Part shown: positions 1 through 7,500 of the stretch, piece by piece | Layout of the letters: each line of letters begins with the position of its first letter | How positions within the stretch are numbered: position 1 is the first letter of the stretch | DNA from: an uncultured Muribaculum sp. | GTDB taxonomy: Bacteria; Bacteroidota; Bacteroidia; Bacteroidales; Muribaculaceae | DNA: 10,594 nt | Assembly (NCBI GenBank): GCA_910578835.1 | Contig: CAJTSK010000057.1 | Location: forward strand, 1-10,594 | Direction of reading: 5' to 3' | Translations under genes and position numbers: made by a program | Notes under the pieces: model-generated | Told to the model about the DNA's origin: nothing | Databases searched by the model: none | The model's input: the letters and a program-made list of their open reading frames with translations, nothing else

Positions 1-2
1 CT

Positions 3-50
3 GCCATGCAGGAAGTTGGACTCGACTTTTTATGGTTTAGCGGACAGTAA
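3..50 (+). CDS. Possible 3' end of a gene cut by the window edge (transposase-like tail, tentative)
   Basis: This frame is open from the left edge and reads a 15-residue tail ending FLWFSGQ before two tandem TAA stops (48-53). No protein family can be recognised from so few residues. The reason to list it is that its last codons and stops lie inside a 20-base sequence that recurs, inverted, at the right edge of the window, where the same frame also encodes a tail ending in F-x-G-Q. Insertion sequences often have the transposase stop codon within or next to the terminal inverted repeat, so an IS end is the simplest reading. Another frame is open to base 60, so the choice of frame is uncertain. 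Confidence 0.25.
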   Translation, partial: AMQEVGLDFLWFSGQ

Positions 51-55
51 TAATT
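36..55 (+). repeat. Left copy of a 20-base inverted repeat shared with the right edge (IS-end-like)
   Basis: The sequence TTTAGCGGACAGTAATAATT matches the minus strand of 10543-10562 at 18 of 20 positions. Similarity fades on both sides. Two copies in inverted orientation, each next to a truncated reading frame that runs outward, suggest terminal repeats of two related insertion sequences whose 3' ends face into the window. The element family is not identified. Confidence 0.55.
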
Positions 56-61
56 GGTAAT

Positions 62-97
62 AAAAAAAAGACAGGCTGCCCATCAGGGCAGCCTGTC
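62..97 (-). terminator. Strong intrinsic terminator of secDF
   Basis: Bases 70-80 (GACAGGCTGCC) and 87-97 form a perfect 11-bp GC-rich stem with a 6-base loop. Read on the minus strand, the stem is followed directly by eight T residues (complement of 62-69), 22 bases past the secDF stop codon. On the plus strand there is no T tract after the stem, so it serves secDF rather than anything entering from the left. Confidence 0.95.
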
Positions 98-119
98 ATG
101 TTATAGTAAAGGTTGGGGG

Positions 120-3005
120 TTATGCTTTCTTTGAGTTGCGGCGACGGTCGGTGAGATATGCTACCGGAGCTGCAACGTAGATGGTTGCAAGTGTACCGGT
201 GATTACACCGAAGAGCATCGCAAAGGTAAAGCTGCGGATTGAGTCACCACCGAGGATGAAGATACAGAGAAGCACCAGGAGGGTAGAGCATGAGGTCATG
301 ATTGTACGACCGAGGGTGCTGTTGATTGAGTTGTTGATGGTGGTGAAGAAGTCTTGCTTGGGATAAAGCTGTGAGTTTTCACGCACACGGTCAAACACAA
401 CCACTGTATCGTTAATCTGGTAACCGATCACGGTAAGGATAGCGGCGATAAACGACTGGTCGATTTCCATCGAGAAGGGAAGCACGCCCCAGAAGAGCGA
501 ATAGAATCCGATGATGGTGAATGCAGTGAAGGCTACCGCTGCGAGCGCACCTACCGAGAATGCCACGTTGTGGAATCGGAGCAAGATGTAGAGGAACATT
601 GCAATCAACGACAGGATTACGGCGATGTAAGCATCTTTCTTCATGTCGGCTGCGATGGTCGGTCCCACCTTCTGTGAGCTTTGGATACCGATGTTTTCGT
701 TGGTTGTTGAGAAGTCGGAGAGCGACATTCCGCCAAGCTCGCTGTTAAGTCCCTTGTAAAGGATTTCAGTGATTTCAGCGTCAACGCCGTCGGTTTCCTC
801 GTTGATTTTGTAGTTGGTTGAGATACGTACCTTGGTGTCATTGTCGATGGTGATTACTGACAGTGACGAGTTGGGGAACATCGGGGCAAGTTTCTGCTGA
901 AGCTCGGCAGTCTTGACAGGATGGTCAAACTGTACGATATAGTTACGTCCGCCTGAGAAGTCGATACCCTGGTTCATGCCGCGAGCAAAGAGCGAAACAA
1001 CTACAATCGCAACGAAGATGCCGCATACAAGGAATGATACCTTGCGGGCGCCAAGGAAGTTGAACGCTGTGTTGTTGAGCATGTTGCGTGAAAGCGGAGT
1101 GGTGAAGGTAAGACGCTTGAAGGGAGCGGTGTTGCCAAATGCCACAAATACCAGACGGGTAAGGAATACTGCCGTGAAGAATGAGCATACGATACCGATG
1201 ATAAGAGTGGTGGCAAATCCCTTGATGGGACCTGTACCGTAGAGAAGCAGGATTACTGCGGTGATGATTGACGTAAGGTTAGAGTCAAAGATTGCAGAGA
1301 ATGCGTTGCTGTAACCGTCGGCGATAGCCTGACGGATATTCTTGCCGGCGCGAAGCTCTTCCTTGCCGCGCTCGAAGATAAGCACGTTGGCATCGACTGC
1401 CATACCGAGCGCAAGCACGATACCGGCGATACCGGAAAGGGTGAGCACTGCCTGGAACGATGCGAGGATACCCATCGTGAAGAAGAGGTTGCATACAAGA
1501 CCGATGTTGGCGATAAGACCGGGTACGACACCGTAGAAGAGCATCATGAAAATCATCAGTAGCACAAGGGCGATGATGAATGACATGAATCCGTCGTGGA
1601 TAGCCTGCTTACCGAGCGACGGACCGATTACGGTGTCGCTGATGATGTCGACCTTAGCGGCCATTTTACCTGACTTGAGCACGTTGGCAAGGTCCTTCGC
1701 GTCTTCTACCGAGAAGTTACCGGTAATCTGAGAGCGACCGCCTTCGATAACGGAGTTGATGCGCGGGTAAGAGTAAACATGGTCGTCAAGCACGATTGCC
1801 ACGGGCTTGCCGAGATTGTTCTGTGTTACACGTGCCCATGCTTTTGAACCTTCGCTGTTCATGTTCATCGACACATAGTTACCCTGCATGGAGTCAAAGT
1901 CGCTTGAAGCCGATACCACGACATCACCGCCAAGAGCGGGCTTGCCGTTGTTGGACTTGAGGGCGATGAGCGAGAAAAGCTCTGCCTTGCGGGTAGCGTT
2001 GGTGGTTGTGTCGGTGTACTGTACTTCCTGCGGTTTTACTTCCCAGCGGAGTTTGAGGTTGGAGGGAAGTATGCGCGCTGCGGTTGCGGTACCGAGGATA
2101 GAGTCGATGATTTCGCGGTGGGCCTGGGTAGCCATACCTACGATGGGAGTGCCGGCGTAGCCCTGTCCGTCGAAGTTGCCGAGGAATGTCTTGGCAACAC
2201 CGGTTGAGTCGGCGCGAAGCGCGGTCTCAAGTGCCATCAGCTGGCTCTGTATCTCGTCGATAGTGTAAGTTTCGTAAAATTCGAGGTTGGCCGACGCTTT
2301 GAGAAGCTCACGTACACGGTCATGCTCCTTTACGCCCGGAAGCTCAAGAAGTATCTGTCCGTCTTTTTCAAGCTCCTGGATGTTGGGGGCAACCACGCCA
2401 AACTGGTCGATACGATTGCGAAGCACGTTGGTAGAGCTTGACACGCGGTCTTTTACCTCCTGCTTTACAGTGTTTTCAACCTGGTCGGCCGATTCGCCAC
2501 GCTTGGCAACGTTTTTAAACACCACCGCCATGTCGGCTGTGGGGTCGATGCGCTTATATTCTTTGAAGAATGCAGCCACGTAGTCGCTTGTCTTGGTTTT
2601 CTTAACCACTGAGTCGGTGGCGGCGAGAACGCGGTTAAATGTCTTGTTGTCGTCGGCATTGGCGATTGAACGCAGGATGTCGGGCACTGACACCTGAAGT
2701 ATCACGTTCATACCACCCTTTAGGTCAAGACCTAAGCCTACGCCCATCTTTTGTACCTGATTGAACGTATAGCCGAATACGGGATAAACTTTCTCCTTAC
2801 CGATTGAATCGATGTAGTTTTTGTAGGCTTTCTTGTAGGCTTCTCCGTTGGCGTCACCGTTAGCGACAACCAAGGCATAAGTCTCCGCTTTCTTCTCATA
2901 GCGTGAGGTCACCCAGCTGAATGAGAGGTAAAACAGACACACGAGCACCAAGAAGATTGCTATCACACCGGAGATTACACTTCCGGTAGTACCTTTGCTT
3001 TGCAT
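120..3005 (-). CDS. secDF: Fused protein-export membrane protein SecDF
   Basis: This is the accessory subunit of the Sec translocon. It uses the proton motive force to help pull secreted proteins across the inner membrane. At 961 residues it is a SecD-SecF fusion, the usual Bacteroidota form. The SecD half has TM1 at about residues 10-32, the DLKGG motif at 94-98, a periplasmic region to about 470, and a five-helix bundle with GMAVDANVLIFER at 534-546. The SecF half starts near 648, with its first helix at about 656-675, IDFSGG at 681-686, and GYQINDTVVVFDRVREN at 861-877. The conserved Asp residues of both TM4 motifs (D538 and D866) are present. The basic tail (TDRRRNSKK) is cytoplasmic. The gene appears monocistronic, with its own upstream -7 element and a strong terminator. 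No frameshift or missing motif is seen. Confidence 0.98.
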   Translation of the reverse strand: MQSKGTTGSVISGVIAIFLVLVCLFYLSFSWVTSRYEKKAETYALVVANGDANGEAYKKAYKNYIDSIGKEKVYPVFGYTFNQVQKMGVGLGLDLKGGMNVILQVSVPDILRSIANADDNKTFNRVLAATDSVVKKTKTSDYVAAFFKEYKRIDPTADMAVVFKNVAKRGESADQVENTVKQEVKDRVSSSTNVLRNRIDQFGVVAPNIQELEKDGQILLELPGVKEHDRVRELLKASANLEFYETYTIDEIQSQLMALETALRADSTGVAKTFLGNFDGQGYAGTPIVGMATQAHREIIDSILGTATAARILPSNLKLRWEVKPQEVQYTDTTTNATRKAELFSLIALKSNNGKPALGGDVVVSASSDFDSMQGNYVSMNMNSEGSKAWARVTQNNLGKPVAIVLDDHVYSYPRINSVIEGGRSQITGNFSVEDAKDLANVLKSGKMAAKVDIISDTVIGPSLGKQAIHDGFMSFIIALVLLMIFMMLFYGVVPGLIANIGLVCNLFFTMGILASFQAVLTLSGIAGIVLALGMAVDANVLIFERGKEELRAGKNIRQAIADGYSNAFSAIFDSNLTSIITAVILLLYGTGPIKGFATTLIIGIVCSFFTAVFLTRLVFVAFGNTAPFKRLTFTTPLSRNMLNNTAFNFLGARKVSFLVCGIFVAIVVVSLFARGMNQGIDFSGGRNYIVQFDHPVKTAELQQKLAPMFPNSSLSVITIDNDTKVRISTNYKINEETDGVDAEITEILYKGLNSELGGMSLSDFSTTNENIGIQSSQKVGPTIAADMKKDAYIAVILSLIAMFLYILLRFHNVAFSVGALAAVAFTAFTIIGFYSLFWGVLPFSMEIDQSFIAAILTVIGYQINDTVVVFDRVRENSQLYPKQDFFTTINNSINSTLGRTIMTSCSTLLVLLCIFILGGDSIRSFTFAMLFGVITGTLATIYVAAPVAYLTDRRRNSKKA

Positions 3006-3064
3006 GTGTTAGTTAATAATGATATTAAAGTTATAAAATTTTTTGTGTCTAAAATTTCAAGGTG

Positions 3065-3072
3065 CAAATATA
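3065..3072 (-). promoter_or_regulatory. Probable secDF promoter (-7 element)
   Basis: The minus strand reads TATATTTG, a perfect match to the Bacteroidota -7 consensus TAnnTTTG, about 60 bases upstream of the secDF start. A TTTG (complement of 3095-3098) lies 22 bases further upstream, slightly beyond the usual 19-21 spacing for a -33 box. The remaining gap (3006-3154) is AT-rich and contains no clear terminator hairpin for the gene before it. Confidence 0.6.
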
Positions 3073-3154
3073 ACTCTTTTTTCCTTTAATATCACAAAAC
3101 TAACTCAATAAAATGGCTTATAATATGCTGTAGTGACGTTTTTTTATGGATTGA

Positions 3155-4108
3155 TTAATAAATGAGTTGGATATTGTCGACCCATAGCGTCATGCCGGGT
3201 GTGCCCTCATAGGCTACCCCGCAGCCCGATGAAGCCATCACGAGCAGATGGGTGGGGGTGGCGTCGGGGCTGTCCCATCCCACTTCCTTCACCGGTACCA
3301 TCTTTCCTTTTGAGTTTTTTGCATAATAGCTGCGCGATGAGGGTATTAGCCCCATGTATTCACGGTAGTCTTTATGGGTGCTCATGTCGCCGTAATATAC
3401 CGGTATGTCATGTTTCAACACCCAGCCCGACGTGGATTTTGCGTATCGCTCCCTGCCTGTGCCTACACGCTTGGCGTAGATATTGCCGTCGGCGTCTTCC
3501 CAGCGGCGTTGCAGCAATATGTAGACTTCGGCATTGTCTTTGCCGGGGAGTGTCTTGGTGGAGGTGCCGGTGGCGCGTATGCGTTGCACTCCTTCGGGTA
3601 TCTCGACGCGGTAGTCAAAGCGAAGCGACTTGGGCCGGCGCGTGAATGGGATGCCCATCTCCATCTTGGCATAGGGGTTGGAGGTGTTGCGTATAGGCTC
3701 GATGTTGTAGCCGAGATATATGGAGCCGGCTACGAGCACCTTGAGGTTTACCATGCCGAGCACTTTTACCTCCTCCATCATGGTGCATAGCTTGCAGCAT
3801 CGCCCTCCCGCGGGGTTATGGTCGGGAAATACGGTGTTGCTCGCTTTCACGATGCCCATGACATTTGCCATCACATTGGAGGTAGCCCAGGGGGAGCCGC
3901 CTGTGTTGTGGTAGGGTTCCGCTCCGTTTATCGTGGCGTTTGGCGCTATTTCGTAGACCTGTTTTGTCTTGCCGCCTATCAGTTTTGATTCCGGGATATT
4001 ACGGGTGGTCCAGTTCTCAAATTTCCCATATTTTACCAGCTCCGCTTCTCCGGCGTTAAGGCTTGCAGTCAACAGCAGCCCTGATAAAAGTGCCCCTATC
4101 TTCTTCAT
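3155..4108 (-). CDS. Secreted PCMD-domain protein (putative carbohydrate-related, function unknown)
   Basis: The 317-residue protein has a signal peptide at residues 1-19 (MKK, hydrophobic core, LNA before the cleavage site). There is no lipobox cysteine, so it is probably a LepB substrate released to the periplasm or beyond. The body resembles the Bacteroidota PCMD family (putative carbohydrate metabolism domain): the early GGSPWATSN segment (70-78), the PFTRRPKSLRFDYR strand (154-167), and a C-terminal end with SSG, a glycine-rich turn and LWVDNIQLIY (308-317). These elements suggest a beta-sandwich of binding-module type; no catalytic residues are evident. Unlike many PCMD proteins it is not beside SusC/SusD or glycoside hydrolase genes here. 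An unusual RCCKLC cluster (C104, C105, C108) and C296 may form disulfides or bind metal. The family assignment rests on remembered pattern similarity. Confidence 0.75.
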   Translation of the reverse strand: MKKIGALLSGLLLTASLNAGEAELVKYGKFENWTTRNIPESKLIGGKTKQVYEIAPNATINGAEPYHNTGGSPWATSNVMANVMGIVKASNTVFPDHNPAGGRCCKLCTMMEEVKVLGMVNLKVLVAGSIYLGYNIEPIRNTSNPYAKMEMGIPFTRRPKSLRFDYRVEIPEGVQRIRATGTSTKTLPGKDNAEVYILLQRRWEDADGNIYAKRVGTGRERYAKSTSGWVLKHDIPVYYGDMSTHKDYREYMGLIPSSRSYYAKNSKGKMVPVKEVGWDSPDATPTHLLVMASSGCGVAYEGTPGMTLWVDNIQLIY

Positions 4109-4136
4109 TGTTATGCTTTTGTTGATTTATTGTGGG

Positions 4137-4167
4137 CAAATATACAAATAAAAAGTTTTAATCGCAA
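4137..4167 (-). promoter_or_regulatory. Promoter of the PCMD-domain gene
   Basis: The minus strand carries TTG (complement of 4165-4167), a 20-base spacer, and TATATTTG (complement of 4137-4144). This fits the Bacteroidota -33/-7 pattern. Transcription would start near 4130, leaving a leader of roughly 20 bases. It lies between the methyltransferase stop and the PCMD start, so the PCMD gene can be expressed independently. Confidence 0.65.
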
Positions 4168-4193
4168 TCTTTATGACAATCCGTCAGCGAGGC

Positions 4194-4787
4194 TCACGCT
4201 TTTGTGGCGCGTATCATGTAGCAGCGGTCATTGTCTTCGATGTAGTCGGTGGTCAGCCCGGCATCGTGCAGCCGGGCGGCGAGCTCTTCTGCCGAGTCGA
4301 GAAAATGACTGCGGAGCATCCCCGTGATGTCGCGGTGACAGCTGTTGATTTTTTCTTTGCTGCATGAAAAGCCTATGAGCAGTTTTCCGCCCGGCATGAG
4401 GTTGTGGTCGACAAGGCGGGCGACAGTACCTACCGGGTCTTCCAGATGGGGAAGCATACAGAACATCACTATGCGGTCGTAGGCGCCAAACAGCGTGTCA
4501 TGCTCGATATCGCCAAGTATGAACCTCGCCTTGCGGGTGGCTGCGTATTTCTCATGAGCCTTGTTAAGCATTCCGGTGGATATGTCGTAGGCGTCGACCC
4601 ATCCGCTTCCGGCGAGACGTGAGGCATAGTAAGGTATCAGGATGCCTGTGCCTGTGCCGCAGTCAAGTATTATGTTGTCAGGCTCGATTTCAGCTTTGTC
4701 GAGTATGTAATTGATGATTTCCGGGTCGGTTGTAAACATTTCGTCCCATTTGTCAGCCATGCGGTTGAAGTAATCGGCGGTGCTCAT
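4194..4787 (-). CDS. Class I SAM-dependent methyltransferase, substrate unknown
   Basis: The 197-residue soluble protein has a complete Rossmann-type SAM-binding fold. Motif I is LDCGTGTGIL (41-50). The acidic residue expected to bind the SAM ribose is D68 in AYDIS. A GDIE segment (92-95) ends the next strand, and the post-II/III strand is PGGKLLIGF (132-140). After it comes a K-x-x-IN-x-x-H signature (145-151), which I associate with a subgroup of small methyltransferases in gut anaerobes. The substrate of that subgroup is not known to me. The N-terminus (DYFNRMADKWDEMF) resembles the usual cap helix of this subgroup. No signal peptide or membrane segment is present, so it acts in the cytoplasm. 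It is divergent from the exported pair starting at 4904, and neither neighbour indicates its substrate. No clean TAnnTTTG element or terminator was found for it. Confidence 0.85.
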   Translation of the reverse strand: MSTADYFNRMADKWDEMFTTDPEIINYILDKAEIEPDNIILDCGTGTGILIPYYASRLAGSGWVDAYDISTGMLNKAHEKYAATRKARFILGDIEHDTLFGAYDRIVMFCMLPHLEDPVGTVARLVDHNLMPGGKLLIGFSCSKEKINSCHRDITGMLRSHFLDSAEELAARLHDAGLTTDYIEDNDRCYMIRATKA

Positions 4788-4853
4788 CTCTTTTTGATTT
4801 ATTGATGTTATAGCAGTCTAACCTCCGTGAGTCGTGATTTGTTCAATTTAGTG

Positions 4854-4883
4854 TTGCTAACTTGATAATTATCATTATCTTTG
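4854..4883 (+). promoter_or_regulatory. Promoter of the small exported protein/deacetylase unit
   Basis: TTG at 4854-4856, a 19-base spacer and TATCTTTG at 4876-4883 match the Bacteroidota -33/-7 architecture very well. Transcription would begin near 4890, giving a very short leader before the ATG at 4904. The promoter lies in the divergent gap (4788-4903) and points away from the methyltransferase gene. Confidence 0.75.
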
Positions 4884-4903
4884 CATCTACTAACCCAATC
4901 GCT

Positions 4904-5377
4904 ATGAAACAACTGTTTACTTTTGTCTTTACATTCGGAATTGCTGTTGCCATGCATGGCGCCGACATGATATGGTGTGCGGTAACTGACCGTGCGGAAA
5001 GTATCGAGCTTTCCCGTATCAATTGTCTTGTCGCTGCCGATGGTGAAGACATTTTTTCTGTGCTTCTTGATGACGGCTCTACTGTCGACGATGTGAAAAG
5101 ACTCTCGTTTGAGCGACTGGTCCCCACTTCAATCTCCCCTGTTTTAACCGGCAATAATCCTGATATATTGTTTGATACGGATGGAGTGACACGCTCCGTC
5201 ACTGTCACCGGGCTTGCTCCGCTTGACAGGATTGCCGTGATGTCGCTTGACGGGCGCTCCCTGATATGCCGTGACAATGACGGTGCTCTCTCTGTGACCC
5301 TTGATGTGTCGGGTCTTTCTTCCGGATATTATATTTTGTCAGTCGGGACGACTGTTACTAAATTTTATAAGAAATGA
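4904..5377 (+). CDS. Small exported protein with type IX-like C-terminal module, function unknown
   Basis: The ATG at 4904 gives 157 residues starting MKQLFTFVFTFGIAVAMHGA, a good signal peptide with likely cleavage after the AMHGA segment. A TTG start at 4862 would put hydrophobic residues before it and lies upstream of the -7 element, so it is rejected. Residues from about 25 to 65 form a short module ending in VDDVKRLSFE, like the 'DVKKITF' ending seen at the N-terminus of many Bacteroidales exported proteins. The last 70 residues resemble a Por/type IX sorting or immunoglobulin-like C-terminal domain: MSLDGRSL, then LDVSGLSSGYYILSV, then a final TKFYKK. Such tails also occur in Bacteroidales lacking type IX secretion, so secretion by that route is not established. 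The stop overlaps the next gene's start as ATGA, which implies translational coupling. Possibly a partner or anchor of the deacetylase. Confidence 0.75.
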   Translation: MKQLFTFVFTFGIAVAMHGADMIWCAVTDRAESIELSRINCLVAADGEDIFSVLLDDGSTVDDVKRLSFERLVPTSISPVLTGNNPDILFDTDGVTRSVTVTGLAPLDRIAVMSLDGRSLICRDNDGALSVTLDVSGLSSGYYILSVGTTVTKFYKK

Positions 5378-7374
5378 AGCGTATACTCTCTGTAACAGTT
5401 ATGACCGCCGCTATCTGGACTGGTGTGCAGGCGGAGTTTATGATAGAATGTCACGACGGCACTGTCGCCATGTTGAGTGATGCCTCTGTGTCGGCGACCG
5501 ACGCGGGGTTCAGCATAGGCGGGTATCCTGTCGAAAATGTTAAGAAAGTGTGGCATAACGCCATGTCGCAGACCGAGCCGGGCGAGTCGGTGGTCTTTCC
5601 GTCGCAACAGGTGCGTCGTGTCGCCGTGTTTGACATGAACAGCCGTAATTACGAGACGGAGGCGGGCGAGGAAAACAGCCGTAATCTTTATTCGGCACAA
5701 TATATGGCTGAAGTTGCGGGAATGCCGGCATTTACCACCGACAATCTTGACGAGGCGCTTGAAAAAGCCGACATGATTTTGCTTTCGTCGCGTGTGAAAG
5801 GAGGGAGGTCGGCATCATTTACCCCCGAGGAGATTGACGCGCTTACCGATTGGGTGAGCCGTGGCGGTGTGCTTGTGGCGCCTTCGCTTGAATCCACGCT
5901 CAGTGAGAAAGCCTGCGCGCTTTTTGGCATAACCGAGGCTAAACAGCAGAAGAAAACTCACTCATTTATAAACTGGACCGATGAGTCTTACCCCGAACTT
6001 GTATATTTCGACGAGCCGGAGGAGAAAGAGGTCAATATTTGCAACAAGCTGATACATGCTACAGAATATGTAGTCGCCGAGAGCGGCACCTCACTTGCCT
6101 GCTATGAGGATGGCACCGTTGCCGTGGTGAAAAACAGCCTGGGCGACGGCTTGACATATACTGTCGGAGTGAAATGGCGTGATGTCATACAGCGTCCGCA
6201 GCTTAACAAGGATGACGGTTCCCATGAGACATCCAATACATTTGTGCCGGGTGCCGATATATATTCACTGTTCCTGCGCGCGATTTACGTGGCGGCACAC
6301 CCTGTCGCTGCATGGAAATATACCGTGCCCGACGGTTATGATGCGGTGCTTGTGCCTACTCATGACTGCGACTCCAATACCGCTTATGAGGAGATGCACT
6401 TCCTTGGCGATTACGAGCATAGCCTCGGAATGAACGGACACTATTTCCTTACCGTGCATTATTACCGTGACAAAGGCTATCTTTCACAATTCTATAATGA
6501 AACAAATATCGGGTTGGTAAAGAAGCTGATGGAGCAGGGTCACACAATCGGAAGCCACTCGATAGGTCATTTCCCCGACTTCAGTAAGTCGGAGCATTTC
6601 CCCCTTACCGTGGTGACTGAAGAGGATTACGCTGCCACTGCCGACCATGACGAGACCACAGGCATCACGACAGGAGGCTCTACCTGGGCGGAGATTGTAT
6701 TGTCAAAGCAGATACTTGAGCGCGACCTCGGGATTTCGGTGCGCGGATTCCGCTCCGGTCATCTTTGTGTCAACAAGTATATCCCGCAGGCTCTTGTGAC
6801 GGGCGAATATAGTTTCTCGTCATGCTATACCGCCGGCGATGTTATGTGTGGCACTCCTTTCTTCACCCGTATGCGAAATGACTGGTCGGGTGACCTGACT
6901 GATGTGTTGCAGATGCCGCTGCACTTTTCCGACGTGTTCTCAAAGGATAAGATGACCGAAGACAACTGGCATGAAAAGCCCGCCGTGTGGCACAAGATAT
7001 TTGAAAAACTGCGCGGTAATTATATGTCGTCGATTATCCTTATCCACCCCAACCGTGAATGGAAGATGGAGGCGCAGAAGATGCTTGTGGAGATGATGGA
7101 CCTTTCAAAGTCGGGTCTTTATAATTTCCACGATTACGGCGATTTCTGGATAGGTCGTCACAACTTTGATTTTGACTATGTGTATACTCCCGATGAGGGA
7201 AAGGTCATTGTACAGGCTTCAGCTGCCGACATAGCCCGTAATCCATCACTCGGGATAATGATTGAGGTATCGGTTCCTGTCAATGACATCACTCTCGTGG
7301 ATGAAAATGGTAACGTGCATCCGGTACGCATCACAACCCCCGCTCCCGGCAAATACCTCCTCCTCTCCCACTAA
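5374..7374 (+). CDS. Exported NodB-like polysaccharide deacetylase with N-terminal amidotransferase-like region
   Basis: The 666-residue protein starts at the ATG of an ATGA overlap and has a signal peptide (residues 1-20, cut after GVQA) without a lipobox. Residues 21-60 resemble the small module of the preceding protein (ending VENVKKVW). Residues 82-190 look like a class I glutamine-amidotransferase-type flavodoxin fold (VAVFDMN, ADMILLSS, LTDWVSRGGVLVAPS), probably non-catalytic. Residues 320-600 carry NodB-type motifs: THDCD (329-333) in place of TFDDG, HSIGH (395-399) as the metal-binding histidine pair, RGFRSGH (457-463) for motif 3, and IILIHP (554-559) for the late histidine motif. 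The last 65 residues resemble a beta-sandwich. It probably deacetylates an N- or O-acetylated glycan in the periplasm or at the surface; the substrate is not predictable. The non-canonical motif 1 leaves some doubt about activity. Confidence 0.8.
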   Translation: MKRILSVTVMTAAIWTGVQAEFMIECHDGTVAMLSDASVSATDAGFSIGGYPVENVKKVWHNAMSQTEPGESVVFPSQQVRRVAVFDMNSRNYETEAGEENSRNLYSAQYMAEVAGMPAFTTDNLDEALEKADMILLSSRVKGGRSASFTPEEIDALTDWVSRGGVLVAPSLESTLSEKACALFGITEAKQQKKTHSFINWTDESYPELVYFDEPEEKEVNICNKLIHATEYVVAESGTSLACYEDGTVAVVKNSLGDGLTYTVGVKWRDVIQRPQLNKDDGSHETSNTFVPGADIYSLFLRAIYVAAHPVAAWKYTVPDGYDAVLVPTHDCDSNTAYEEMHFLGDYEHSLGMNGHYFLTVHYYRDKGYLSQFYNETNIGLVKKLMEQGHTIGSHSIGHFPDFSKSEHFPLTVVTEEDYAATADHDETTGITTGGSTWAEIVLSKQILERDLGISVRGFRSGHLCVNKYIPQALVTGEYSFSSCYTAGDVMCGTPFFTRMRNDWSGDLTDVLQMPLHFSDVFSKDKMTEDNWHEKPAVWHKIFEKLRGNYMSSIILIHPNREWKMEAQKMLVEMMDLSKSGLYNFHDYGDFWIGRHNFDFDYVYTPDEGKVIVQASAADIARNPSLGIMIEVSVPVNDITLVDENGNVHPVRITTPAPGKYLLLSH

Positions 7375-7400
7375 AATCCGATTTGCCGGGAATACTTTTG

Positions 7401-7436
7401 CTAAAGTAAATAGTCATAGTAACTTAGTTTTTTTTT
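7401..7436 (+). terminator. Probable weak intrinsic terminator after the deacetylase gene
   Basis: CTAAAGT (7401-7407) can pair with ACTTAG (7422-7427) with one bulged A, and nine T residues follow immediately (7428-7436). The stem is short and AU-rich, but its place 26 bases after the stop and its long T tract suit the plus-strand unit. Confidence 0.4.
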
Positions 7437-7500
7437 AATACCAATTAATCGGCTGAAAAATAAGAGCATATTCAAAAAACTGAGCCAGGCGACTGTGCGA

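Noticed and set aside
3199..3790. Two overlapping plus-strand frames (148 and 138 codons) opposite the PCMD gene
   Set aside because: Both are antisense to a gene with a signal peptide and family motifs. Their compositions are rich in Cys, Arg and Ala as expected of shadow frames.
4821..4828. A GGAGG sequence on the minus strand upstream of the methyltransferase
   Set aside because: It is about 35 bases from the start codon, too far for a ribosome binding site, and Bacteroidota rarely depend on such sites.
4862..4903. An upstream TTG start that would lengthen the small exported protein by 14 residues
   Set aside because: It lies upstream of the -7 element and would disrupt a good signal peptide that begins at the ATG at 4904.
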